From the NCBI GenBank assembly GCA_021234155.1, contig JAJEKV010000020.1:9093337-9157336 (forward strand): 64,000 nt of DNA. The letters run 5' to 3'. This document shows positions 39,110 to 48,718 of this stretch, in pieces. Below the pieces are notes generated by a model. It was not told the DNA's origin and made no database searches. It saw only the letters and a list, made by a program, of their open reading frames with translations. A program made the position numbers and the translations under genes. Numbering within the stretch: the first letter of the stretch is position 1; each line of letters opens with the position of its first letter. Source of the stretch: Isoetes taiwanensis. Its lineage: Eukaryota > Streptophyta > Lycopodiopsida > Isoetales > Isoetaceae.

Positions 39110-39640
39110 GACTTGCAACACAAATTTTGTTATAATGTGTTGCAAGGAATGAAGAGTACCTTAGAAGTGTAAATTTTGTATGAAATTGATAAACTTTGAT
39201 AAACTTAAATGTTGTATTAAGTAAGGTTAATAATTACCTTAAGTGTATTAAGTTATGAAGTCATAAGTTAATTGGATAATGAAATAGTACAAGAATGTCT
39301 TAAACATTACCTTAGAGTAACTCTAATAATTAAGATAGTAAGTATGTAATTATAGATATTGTAAAATTAATACAAATTTTTAAGGTCAAGACTTGCAACA
39401 CAAATTTTGTTGGGATGTGTTGCAAGGAATGAAGAGTACCTTAAATAATAATTGTATATGAAAGTGTTAAATTGTGATAAACTAAATGTTGTGATAATTG
39501 AGACCAATAAGTACCTTGTTTTAATAGAAGTTACGATTTGACAAGTTATTTGATAATGTAATGGCATAATAATGATTTAAAAAATATTACCTTAAGGTAA
39601 TCTTAATAAATGTTAGAAGTATTATAGTAGTATATCGATG
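39110..39640 (+). repeat. ~277 bp tandem duplication inside the LARD
   Basis: 'aagacttgcaacacaaattt' and 'gtgttgcaaggaatgaagag' occur at 39110-39163 and again at 39387-39438. The following 200 bases remain alignable, including 'attacctta.ggtaa' near the end of both units. Confidence 0.8.
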
Positions 39641-39712
39641 CATCGGGTTGATTGCAAAAGTTAGCAAGATTCCAAGGTGGGGAGACCCGCGATCTGCCGG
39701 ACAACATCATTT

Positions 39713-39726
39713 CAAGGTGGGGAGAA
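39713..39726 (+). promoter_or_regulatory. Polypurine tract of the LARD-like element
   Basis: AAGGTGGGGAGAA lies immediately before the right LTR, where plus-strand DNA synthesis is primed in LTR retrotransposons. A second, similar 'aaggtggggaga' occurs 40 bases upstream. Confidence 0.8.
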
Positions 39727-41193
39727 TGTGACATTCCAGCCACAAAAGATAACGGTCCCGGACGATATCTTGTCTTTACCGTCACGCTGCATATCGCCGT
39801 TCCAATCGGCGTGTCTGCGCGGCGTGTGTGCCAAGCAAAAGGCCCTAGCTGCTTGCAATGGTGCACACACTTAGCAATGTCGCGCACTTTTAGACCTTTA
39901 ACCCATTAAAAGGTAGACCAAGGGTCATGGAAACCCTAAACCTAACTGATAGCCTACATAAGGCACCAAACCCTAACTTTCCCTTTTTGCCCACGCACCT
40001 TCCGAGCTCGATTCAAGGCGAGGAGTCAATTCCAACTCCCACGATCTGCCAAGTCTTTGGCTTGTCGAGATCATCCTTCCGACCGCATCCCCGCCCGTAA
40101 TCAACATGGACGCCTCGATCGAGAGGAGTGAACCGTGGATCGTATTTGTCGATTGAATAGCCTAAACCTTATTCCAGCTACCAGGACCAGTAGGTTTAGC
40201 CTATTAAATCACCCTTTAGTAGCCAAGGATCCTCGAGATTGACTCTAACTAAAGAACCTAACTCTAGGAATTAGATTAGTTCTTATTTACTTATGTTGAT
40301 ATGATGGACCGGATGTATTACGTGGGACTCATTGTATTGGGAAGGGGTAGAGACTTAAAGCTTAGTAGATGATGCTGCTAGCTAGTCCCTCTTAGTGCAT
40401 TACTAGTTTTTTTGCACGTGTTACGGGGAGCCCACTCGGGTTGTGGGTGAAGGGACCCGGCCGGCTTAGAATGAGGTTAGTGTTCGACCCTTGGCCCGAT
40501 CCCCGGGTGTAAAGTCTACCGGGGATGTCAGTGACTAGGTCTAATGGCTTGCCACTTCAGTGTGGGTAAGGCATGGGCTCGACACCGATGGGGTGGTGTT
40601 CACCTTCCAGTGGGTTAAGTCGAATAAGGGCGGTGGCCCTCTAGTCACCTTGGGTGATGTAGATCTCTGGAGGGAGTGATCCCTACCTGCCCCCATCGGG
40701 ACTGGGGAGATGTAACCCGGAATAGCCCCTTTGGCTATGCACCGCGAGGCCTGATCAGTCCCAACACTTTTCAACCTACCTATAAAGTGTGTGCGGGGGG
40801 GGCGGATGGAGTGGACAACCCTAAGCCATGTTCTTATGCAGTAATCCATTGTCATGATTACATGCGCGAACTCACGGAGACCCAAGCTGAGTCCGAGTCC
40901 TTCCCCGAGTCCGAGCCTTGGGTAGGAACTCCTTTGTATTGTGCTGATCTTTGTCTATGCGGTATTGATGTGCCATCCTTCGAGGTGGATATATGATGTT
41001 ATGTTCTTCACGGCGTGTATGTTTTACGCTTCAAGACTAGGTAGGCCCCGGGAAGGCGGGGTAAAATGACCCTTCCTCTTCCCACTGTGGACTCTAGGCA
41101 GGCACAATGATATGTGGAGGGCCCTGTATCAGTGTGGAGCTGGGTGCTGTTTGTATACGGTGCGGGCATCGTATATGAGTAGGGGACGTCACA
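39727..41193 (+). repeat. Right LTR of the LARD-like element (1467 bp)
   Basis: It starts TGTGACATTCCAGCC and ends GACGTCACA. It is collinear with the left LTR, 30 bases shorter from scattered indels. Confidence 0.88.
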
Positions 41194-41198
41194 AGAGA
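41194..41198 (+). repeat. Target-site duplication (right), AGAGA
   Basis: Exact copy of 31826-31830. The bases that follow ('ccaataggcgatggga') match the dispersed repeat at 51050, so the element jumped into a copy of that repeat. Confidence 0.85.
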
Positions 41199-41649
41199 CC
41201 AATAGGCGATGGGATCTATGAAATGACTTGCCGAGTTCCTATTAGAATTGAATTGAATAGAATGGAGCGAATAGATCTTTATTGTCCATGAAGACTAATA
41301 GACCTATGGGACCCAAGCAAAGAGCACGACAAGCGTATTATTGTCTAGGATTAAAAAACCCTTTCGAAAAGGTTATTGTGGGAAAAACCTTAGCAGTAAT
41401 AAGCCTATTGAGAAAGTATACAGTGGTGCATGTCAATGGAGTATTGAAGGATACAACTAACTTCACATATCCATCACCTCCTAAAGATGTGATCCTATTG
41501 TATCCATTGAAGATGTGTGCAACATCACATGGAATGGTTGGTTTGGCTGGACTAGCGTAGTGCGCCCTGATATGTCCAAATGCTGGACAAGTCTAAAGAG
41601 TGTGGCACTCATCCGCAATAACTCTAACTAAAAACACTGACATACCATG
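41199..41649 (+). repeat. Dispersed ~80-100 bp repeat, two adjacent copies
   Basis: The start (41199-41215) completes the copy broken by the LARD insertion. A second copy at 41255-41350 reads 'tagaatgga', 'gtccatgaagactaatagac', 'ctatgggaccca' and 'tattgtctaggattaaaa'. Related copies are at 47050-47150 and 51020-51120. Family unknown. Confidence 0.6.
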
Positions 41650-42840
41650 TCCTCTCGTGCTTTTCAGATCCATCTGCCTATCTCAATTTGAAGGCGATGA
41701 GCATCGACGTAGATGGATGCAATGAGTTTGTGCTTCTTCAGAGGTAAATATGTTTACATATATTGTTGTGGACCCCACTCAAGTGTGGGATTGATTTGGC
41801 TTTTATAGTGTGAAGTTATTACCAATTCCAAGGCCTCAGCATCCCAAAGCCTGATAAGGAAGCATGTGTCAAGATACGACTTCAAATGATTGTGATCCTC
41901 CTTGATTTGTACCTGTATGCACCTATGCTCCTGCATCTGGGGAGCCAATTAGCTTGCTTCTCCTTCCAACAAGCTTTAAGGCGTTGCAGATCCATGGCCA
42001 TTTTGGGATGCGAGTGTTGCCCATGCTAACCTTCTTCTGAAAGTATATGAGGTGATGTTCTAGTGCAACCCTTTGTGGAGCCAAGAAAGCAGTCTCTTGT
42101 AGAAATATTTGATATGGGACAGTGGACTTTACCTTAAGTGTTCGAGCCAAAAAGGCCTTCAGAACCTGCTCTAAATCATTCCAGATAGCCAATGATACCA
42201 CCAGTCCCTACATCTCCAACCCATGTAGAAGAACGGGCTCCACCAAGTAGAGTGGACCCAGTTGTAAATCTCTGCTTGATAAATGTTGTTCAGGAATGCA
42301 TATAGTGCATTCTAGCCTGCTGTTACTTGTTGTCGGATAATGAGTGTTTTAAATGTGGTAATAATGAACTCAACTCCTAGGGTACTTATAGACGGGCATA
42401 ATCTCCACATGTTGATCTTAATAAATGAAGACGAAATTGATGCGCATTCCAGTAGCATGGCATAAAGTATCTAGGACATCCAAGTTTCGCTGCATGTTGG
42501 TTCGGTATAAGCTAAGAGGTCCACATGATTGGCGTATATGAGATGTCGGATGAGATGGTTCATAAGTTGATCTCCTTCATCTCCATCCTGAAGAAGCTAT
42601 CCCTCTAACTGATCAATATACAGGCCCAACAACATTGGAGAGGGGGGCCATCCTTGACAGATCCCACACTATTATTGACAAATTGGTCTGCCGGTGGCAT
42701 TCGGGCTAAGCATGTTTCTTACAACCGGTATACTTCATGCTGCAACTGCAAAGGACTCCTAACTGTATCCATCTCTACCATAGCTTTTCCTTAGTTTATC
42801 TTGATAAAAGCCTTCACATTATATAGGCCCTGCCAATGAT
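41650..42840 (-). mobile_element. LINE ORF2 C-terminal half, decayed
   Basis: Minus strand. 'GLYIDQLE' near 42640 is followed by a degenerate catalytic strand 'LIYANHVDLLA' near 42530, where YADD would stand. 'LDTLCHATGMRIN' lies near 42450 and 'LYAFLNNIYQAEIYNW' near 42285. 'LKVKSTVPYQIFLQETAFL' near 42130 and 'IPKWPW' near 42000 follow. This is the reverse-transcriptase palm and downstream region of the same broad LINE class as at 25960-29107. The catalytic Asp pair is lost and stops are frequent. The 5' half is missing, as is usual for truncated LINE copies. It abuts the LTR element at 42850. Confidence 0.8.
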
Positions 42841-42849
42841 TTCTGCTAT

Positions 42850-43764
42850 TGATATAAGTTATCTTGCACATTATTGATAGCTCGGGGAGTCATCTAGATA
42901 TTAATTTGATGAATTAGCATGAAAGTGAAGGCAATTAATAGCAAGGCAAGACAACATATGGTTTATAATTAATTATGATGCTAAAAAGGCTTGCTACATA
43001 GCAAAGGGCTAAAGTTGCAGGATAAATAGAAGTTGTATCTCCACAACCAGAGATCGGATTGAAGCAATTTTTGCTTTCTAGAACCATCTCGCAGTCTAGT
43101 TTCAAAATTGGGGTGTCATTCTCCGTAATTCATCCATATAAGGGAGTAATATTCAAAAATGTGACAAGGGGTCAAAGGTGACTACTTTGCAAACATTTCT
43201 GATTCCAGAGAAAGTCATTATTTTTCCCGGAGTCTTGTAATCTGATCATCTTCAATAGCTTATTACTGACTTTGAGTCAAATTCTTGGAGCTTTGTGTTT
43301 AGAAAAGCTAGCTCAAGGAGAGGAGCTGCGAGTTGATTGGATCGATGCGGCATTCAGCAATTGCCTTGTTATGGTTTGCCGGATGCTGGAGTTCCAAGAC
43401 CCAGTTGGGTGGTGAGCTATCTCTTTCTTAAGACCTAGGTCTTTGTACTAGTTTTGGTGAATTAGGTCTTTGAACTAATGTTGATGAACTAGTAGAGACC
43501 ATCAGATTATCGGTGTAACCTGATGTTCATTTCCTTGATCTCATCACTATCTTTTAAGCTAGAAGTCTTTTACACTTGCTTTTGAATGTAGAATTTTGAT
43601 TTTCCTTTTATAAGGCTTGAAAGGCTTGATGATGTGGTTACTAGCGATGGTTTTATTGGATTATGATTTGAATGGATTTAACTTCTTCTAGACTAAGTCT
43701 AATGGGTATTGTTTGTGTGGACTTACTTAAGCCTGGATTGGGATCATTGATGTGATCTGTAACA
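42850..43764 (+). repeat. Left LTR of the small element (915 bp)
   Basis: Begins TGATATAAGTTATCTTGCAC and ends GATCTGTAACA. Collinear with 44549-45379; shared blocks include 'caatagcaaggcaagacaa'-like and 'ttcttctagactaag' segments. Confidence 0.85.
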
Positions 43765-43766
43765 AT

Positions 43767-43779
43767 TGGTATCAAAGCC
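43767..43779 (+). promoter_or_regulatory. Primer-binding site of the small LTR element
   Basis: TGGTATCAAAGCC, two bases after the left LTR, is one substitution from the standard initiator tRNA-Met complement TGGTATCAGAGCC. Confidence 0.8.
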
Positions 43780-44535
43780 TAGCTATTCTTGATGTTTGCA
43801 AGTCATCTAGTTGATGCTGGAGATTGCAAATGGAATAGAAACCCTAATCCTGAGAATCCAAATGATCTTCTCTCAATGAATTTAAATTTAACTTCTTGAT
43901 CTATTCTTGCCAACTAATCCGGTAGAAAGCAAAGTTGCACACGAATATATATATATATATATATGGCGAATTCTTTTGTTGCAGGAAATAGAGGTTGTAA
44001 GAAATATAGATATGAATTTATTAGGTACAGACGACTTGCAATAAGCAGTGCGAATTTAGCCTACCCTACCTTATCAATCCATTTTTTTTTGCCAAAGTGG
44101 ATCTCCTTCAAATCAAGCCTAACCAAAATTGACAATCTATCTCCTTGCCCAAGATGGATCTCTGTTAAAACTTTTCATGTATCTATGGTAGTATGGTGGA
44201 CGAATCTATTTCTACTCTAAGCTTGAACATCGTAAACTGCACATTAGATCAGACCCATTGATGTGTTTATATTACTGGTGCCACTAGAAGAACTGTAAAT
44301 TATTTAATTGATATTGTCATGAATTTGATAGTTGTTTTTTTCATGGATTTGATATCATAAAATATATGAACTTAATTGAAGTTGGTGCTTCCAACAATTT
44401 GAGAATTGAGTTGATACTTAATTCGAGATTAAATTGTGTTAAGTTGGTGCTCAATAATTTGAGAATTGAGTTAGTGATCAATTCGAGAAACTTGTTGCTG
44501 AGAGATAAATGTACAACTAAGGTCAGTTGCTTCAC
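43780..44535 (+). other. Interior of the small LTR element, non-coding
   Basis: No coding motif. It includes a short (TA)n run at 43949-43964 and a two-copy repeat 'aatttgagaattgagtt' at 44395-44412 and 44456-44473. Confidence 0.65.
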
Positions 44536-44548
44536 AAAAGGGAAGAAT
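44536..44548 (+). promoter_or_regulatory. Polypurine tract of the small LTR element
   Basis: AAAAGGGAAGAA directly precedes the right LTR. Confidence 0.75.
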
Positions 44549-45379
44549 TGATATGTAGTAAGTTATCTTGCATATTAGTGGTAGCTCAGGAGAGTGGTCT
44601 AGATGTTAATTTTGGTGAATTAGCATGAGGAACTAAGAGAAGGCAAATCAATAGCAAGGCAAGACAATAAAGGCAACCTACAGTCTATAATTTACTTATG
44701 ATGCTAAATGGCCTTGCTACATAAAAAAGGATTAAAGTCATAGGAGATATCTATAAATAGAAGCTAAAGTTTGATTACTCATATCTCTACAACTAGAGAC
44801 TGGGTTGAAGTGACAAGGGGTCAAAGATGACTGCTTTGCAAAAACTCTGATTCCGAGAGAAGCCATAATCTGATCCTCTTCAATATCCTATCACTGACCT
44901 TGAGCCAAATTCTTGGAGCCTTGAGTTGAAAAAAGCTAGCTCGAGGAGAGAAGCTGCAAGTTGATTTGATGGATGCGGCGTTTAGCAATTGTCTTGCTAT
45001 GGTTTGCCGAAAGCCTGATCCCAGTTGGATGGTGAGCTATGTCTTTCTTAAAACCTTGGTCTTTGAACTAGGTTTAGTGAACTAGGTCTTTGAACTAGTT
45101 TCGGTGAATTAGTAGGGACCTTTCAGATTATCGGTGTAATCTGATGTTCATTTCTTTTATCTCATCACTATCAAATACCACTAGAAGCCTTTATACATGA
45201 TTTTAGATGCAGAATTTGTATTTCTCTTTTAGACAGCTTGAATGATGTGGTTACCAACGATGGTCTCATTAGATTATAGTTTAAATATAATTTTATCTTC
45301 TTCTAGACTAAGCCTAAAGGATATTGTTGTTGTCGCCTTGCTTAAGTCTGGATTGAGATCATTGGTGTGATCCGTAACA
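44549..45379 (+). repeat. Right LTR of the small element (831 bp)
   Basis: Begins TGATATGTAGTAAGTTATC and ends GATCCGTAACA. It is shorter than the left copy through several deletions. Confidence 0.85.
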
Positions 45380-47049
45380 ATTATCTTTCATCAAGGTCCT
45401 GAATGCAAAAATATGTTCAATGGTGGAGTGTGTGGGTGCGAACTCTGGCTGTGTAAAGACTTGAAACTCCAATGCCTCTGCCAATGCCATCAATTGCTAC
45501 TCCAAAATGTCAGCCAACAGAAGAAAACTCAAATTTCCCATCCTTTTTCTAATTTGAAGAAAAACTCATCCACGCTTGGAGATCGATATAATTGCAAAAA
45601 CTTTCGTCCATTTTCATTATTGGCATTGAATCCTAACGAAACGTTCTATTTTCAAAGAATGGAAGAAAACCAAGAGATGAGTGCTTAATTTGGAGCTCAC
45701 GGCTCGATTCACATGATCTGCCCTCTAAAAGAAGAAATTTTGAGCTTTTTCTGTTCTAAGAAAACTAAGAGTGGGAGCTAAGGATGATGCTCAATTTGTA
45801 CCTCAGGGCTCTATTTGTCCTCCAAAACTTATGAAGACAAATGGAAACAAGATTGAAGAGGAGAGCTTTGGAAGAAACACCGCCAACAATATAATGATCT
45901 ATCCAAGGCTAATAGTTTTGGTGGGTGCGACAGAATTTGTTCCATCATATTACGACTTTATGCCAGCTCGGGGGAACGGCTCAAGCTCAATAAGAAATTA
46001 TCCAACATATCCCATGAATAGAATGATAGCCTATATGATTTATCAGTGATGTTTTTAATAAAAGCATAGGTCCTATTCAGCTTTCATTGGCTCAAGCCCT
46101 CATTAGACTCCTCTTTCTCCTACATATACTATGTTCTCTCTCTCTCTCAGTTGTCATTGGCACTTTCTTTGGGCTGGATCTTTGCTTCTTGGTGTAGTTT
46201 ATTTTTTGCTTACCCCTAGTTTGTTCTTACCTTTTCTAGTTACTCCCTCTCCGTGGATGATAATTCTATTAATGCTCGAATTTTATATCCTTGGAAAGCT
46301 CCAAACATTCAAAAATCGCTTGAATCCGATATTCTGGGAGGGAGATACGAGCAAAATCGTTCTGCCAAGCTCTCTGTGGGCAAAACCGTAAATCTACAAT
46401 TTCCACAGCCTTTTTTATTATCCAATAGGCTTGAATCTTATATATTGAAAAGCTCTCTGAATAAGCTTTTCAATTTACCAAGAATCAGATGAATCTGATA
46501 CTCTGAGTGAGACATATGACCCAAAGCCTTCTGACAAGCATATGCCTATAGGGGAATCATTTCTCTTTATCTTATTTTAATAAGGTATCCATGCACTATG
46601 GATTTCCCCAATACATGTATTAGTTGGACAAAGCATTTGTAAGAGTGTATGATGTGCCATGTCATGATAGGGAATATGGTATGGATGCATGGTGCAACGT
46701 GGAAATATTCTGTTATGAATCCATCTTTAATTTATGAGCTATCTACATTGCCAACAAGGTTGAGATTTTTTATGCGTGCTTGGGAACTATTTTTTGAACA
46801 ATTGAAGATACCTACCAATCATGTTTGGGTAAACCTCCAAGTTATGCTTCTTCTTATCGTCATTTGTTGTGAAGATGAATGGGATTTGCATCCCGTCAGG
46901 AGGGCTTCTCATACATCTTAGTTATAGCCATAATCTGGCATCTTGATTTTTTAGCTATAGAGTCACCAATTAGGCTTCAAACCATCTATGGGATGCTAAC
47001 ATTTCTTTTATGAATGCACATGGACCTTTGATTCTTCAAGCTTGGCTAC
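45380..47049. other. Intergenic, no supportable gene
   Basis: Short frames only. A (CT)n run sits at 46136-46150. This may hold the missing left LTR of the adjacent copia relic, but no matching partner was found downstream. Confidence 0.45.
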
Positions 47050-47150
47050 AAGGGTTTTTAGCATCCACGGAGACCCAACGGCCTATGGACCCAATACAAA
47101 GAGTGCAGCAGAGTTATTATTGCCCAGGTTAAACCACCTCCGTCTCGAAG
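47050..47150 (+). repeat. Dispersed repeat copy
   Basis: 'agcatccacggagaccca' then 'cctatgg.accca.tacaaagag' and 'ttattattg.c.aggtta' matches the copies at 41255-41350 and 51020-51120. Confidence 0.6.
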
Positions 47151-47818
47151 GGTTTTCGGAGGAAAAACTGAGGATATGAAGAGCAGAACTGTCTAATGTT
47201 GTAGCAGAAGGAAGCTCTTCAACATTTGGAGAGCAGAAAGTAAGTGTAATCTCTGGAGGAGAAGTGAATAATGAAGGCAATGCAAAAATAAGTGAGGCTC
47301 AAGGTATAATCATGAGCAAGATGAGCTCTAGTATTGTTCTAAAACTTAGAGGGCTACATCCTCGAGACATTTGGAATTATATGCTGATGATGTATGAAGA
47401 GAAAACCTCATTACATATTGATGTTCTTGAGAATGAGCTAAGAAGGTTGAAATTAGTGAACAAAAATAATGTGAATGAATTTCTCCAAACATTTGATAAC
47501 ATTATTGCAGATTTGGAAGGAGCTGGAGTGATGTACATATAACAACAATAGGTACTTGCAATTTCCATAGGGGTAACTAACCTTGGCAATATTGCTATGT
47601 TCATAAGGATAATTGCAAAGACTTGACTTGATACTGAAAGAATGATGAAGACTGAGATTGAGCAAAGCAGAGTTGGTGAAGAATAGAAAATGAGTCAAAT
47701 CTTATTTACTAAAGGCGTCAAGGTAGTAAGGCCGGCCCTTGCTTTAATTGTAACCAGTATGGACACATTAGGGTGAACTGCCTAATCTGTCAAAAGACAT
47801 AAGTTATTACAACTGTGG

Positions 47819-48718
47819 GGCAAAAGTATGCTGGTGGGGTGCAAAAGCACACGTCCGGACGCATGCTTTTAGCATCTTTGCTTCCACTTTTTTGGGTGCT
47901 GATGGGTGCATTTTTTTACACCCTAAGAGGATTCTTCAGCCAAGAATCGTTCTTCACAGCCATATTTTCCATCAAATTAGCATCGATTTCTTTAGATTCT
48001 GACCTGTGTGCAGAAATGACCCAAACTCCAAATTTGCATGTAAATCTCCAATTAGTTGCTCAATCCATCAGATCTTTTCATAAAACTTTTCCAGCAAGGT
48101 AGGATTGTCATTTCGACCATATTCAGCCTAAAAGCCCCATGTAATTTAGCTTGCTTTGTGCTGATTTAAGCAATTCTTCACTGTTTTACCAAAACTGTTG
48201 CAAGATTGGCTTTTCTCTATTATTCACACAATATCCCAAATTAGGTTCTGAAATTTTGCATGTAGGGTCGAATTGCATGGTAGATTATGGAAATCTGAAA
48301 AGCCCCATCTGACTTTGCTTAATTTGTGTTGAATTAAAAAATTCTTCACCTTTGTACCAAAGCTATTTTGAAATGGTTTTCTCTAATTACTCACACAATA
48401 TCCCAAATTAGGTCCTGAAATTTTGCATGTAGGATCGATTTACATGGCCGATTATGGAAATCTGAAAAGCCCCATTTGATTTAGCTTAGTTTGGACTGAA
48501 TTAAGAAATTCTTCACTATTTTACCAAAACTGCTGCAGAAATGGATTTCTTTAATTGCTCACTCAATATCCCAAATTATGCCCTGAAATTTTGCATGTGG
48601 GATCAAATTGCATGGCCGATTATGAAAAAAAATAAATAAAAAAAAAAAAAATGCTGGAAACTGCTGGGTGCTGGGTGCTGCGTCGCGTTTTTTTGTAACC
48701 CACCAGCATACTTTTGCC
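47819..48718. mobile_element. 900 bp terminal-inverted-repeat element inserted in copia zinc knuckle
   Basis: The 20-base ends GGCAAAAGTATGCTGGTGGG are perfect inverted repeats and similarity continues imperfectly for about 15 more bases. CTGTGG flanks both ends (47813-47818 and 48719-48724), consistent with a 6 bp target duplication. Because the ends share G and C, a shorter duplication with longer repeats is also possible. Removing the insert restores the second zinc-knuckle reading, which proves it is an insertion. There is no transposase, so it is a non-autonomous DNA transposon. The superfamily is not assigned. Its interior is mostly the 168 bp tandem array. Confidence 0.85.
48131..48630 (+). 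repeat. ~168 bp tandem repeat, three units, inside the TIR element
   Basis: 'aaagccccat' starts units at 48131, 48299 and 48466 (periods 168 and 167). Each unit repeats 'attcttcac', 'taccaaaact', 'cacacaatatcccaaatta', 'ctgaaattttgcatgt' and 'gattatggaaatctg'. The last unit decays into an A-rich stretch. Confidence 0.9.

Larger units (their letters stand above)
37061..39712 (+). other. LARD interior, right half: AT-rich, hairpins and a tandem duplication
   Basis: Composition changes abruptly near 37060 to AT-rich. There are three close inverted repeats at 37692-37765 and a duplication at 39110-39640. No pol motifs are seen. The 129-codon frame at 38624-39013 (minus) has no known domain and is probably chance. 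Confidence 0.5.
31831..41193 (+). mobile_element. Large non-autonomous LTR retrotransposon (LARD-like), 9.36 kb
   Basis: Two direct repeats of about 1.5 kb start TGTGACATTCC and end CA. They enclose 6.4 kb with a primer-binding site at the left junction and a polypurine tract at the right. The 5 bp flanks AGAGA (31826-31830 and 41194-41198) are identical, so it inserted as one unit. I find no protease, integrase, reverse transcriptase or RNase H motif in any frame, and open frames do not exceed 129 codons. Long LTRs with a large coding-free interior are the definition of large retrotransposon derivatives, which are mobilised in trans by autonomous relatives, usually gypsy elements. The LTR copies differ by many substitutions and short indels, so the insertion is old. 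Confidence 0.85.
42850..45379 (+). mobile_element. Small non-autonomous LTR element, 2.53 kb
   Basis: Two direct repeats (915 and 831 bp) begin TGATAT and end GTAACA. They enclose only 784 bases, which contain a tRNA-Met primer-binding site and a polypurine tract but no gag or pol. Such structures are terminal-repeat elements that move using enzymes supplied by others, or internal-deletion derivatives of a copia-type parent (the PBS is of that kind). The flanks (GCTAT left, ATTAT right) share only TAT, so a target duplication is not proven. Confidence 0.8.

Noticed and set aside
33328-39726. Autonomous gypsy or copia element between the long LTRs
   Set aside because: No protease, integrase, reverse-transcriptase or RNase H motif seen in any frame.
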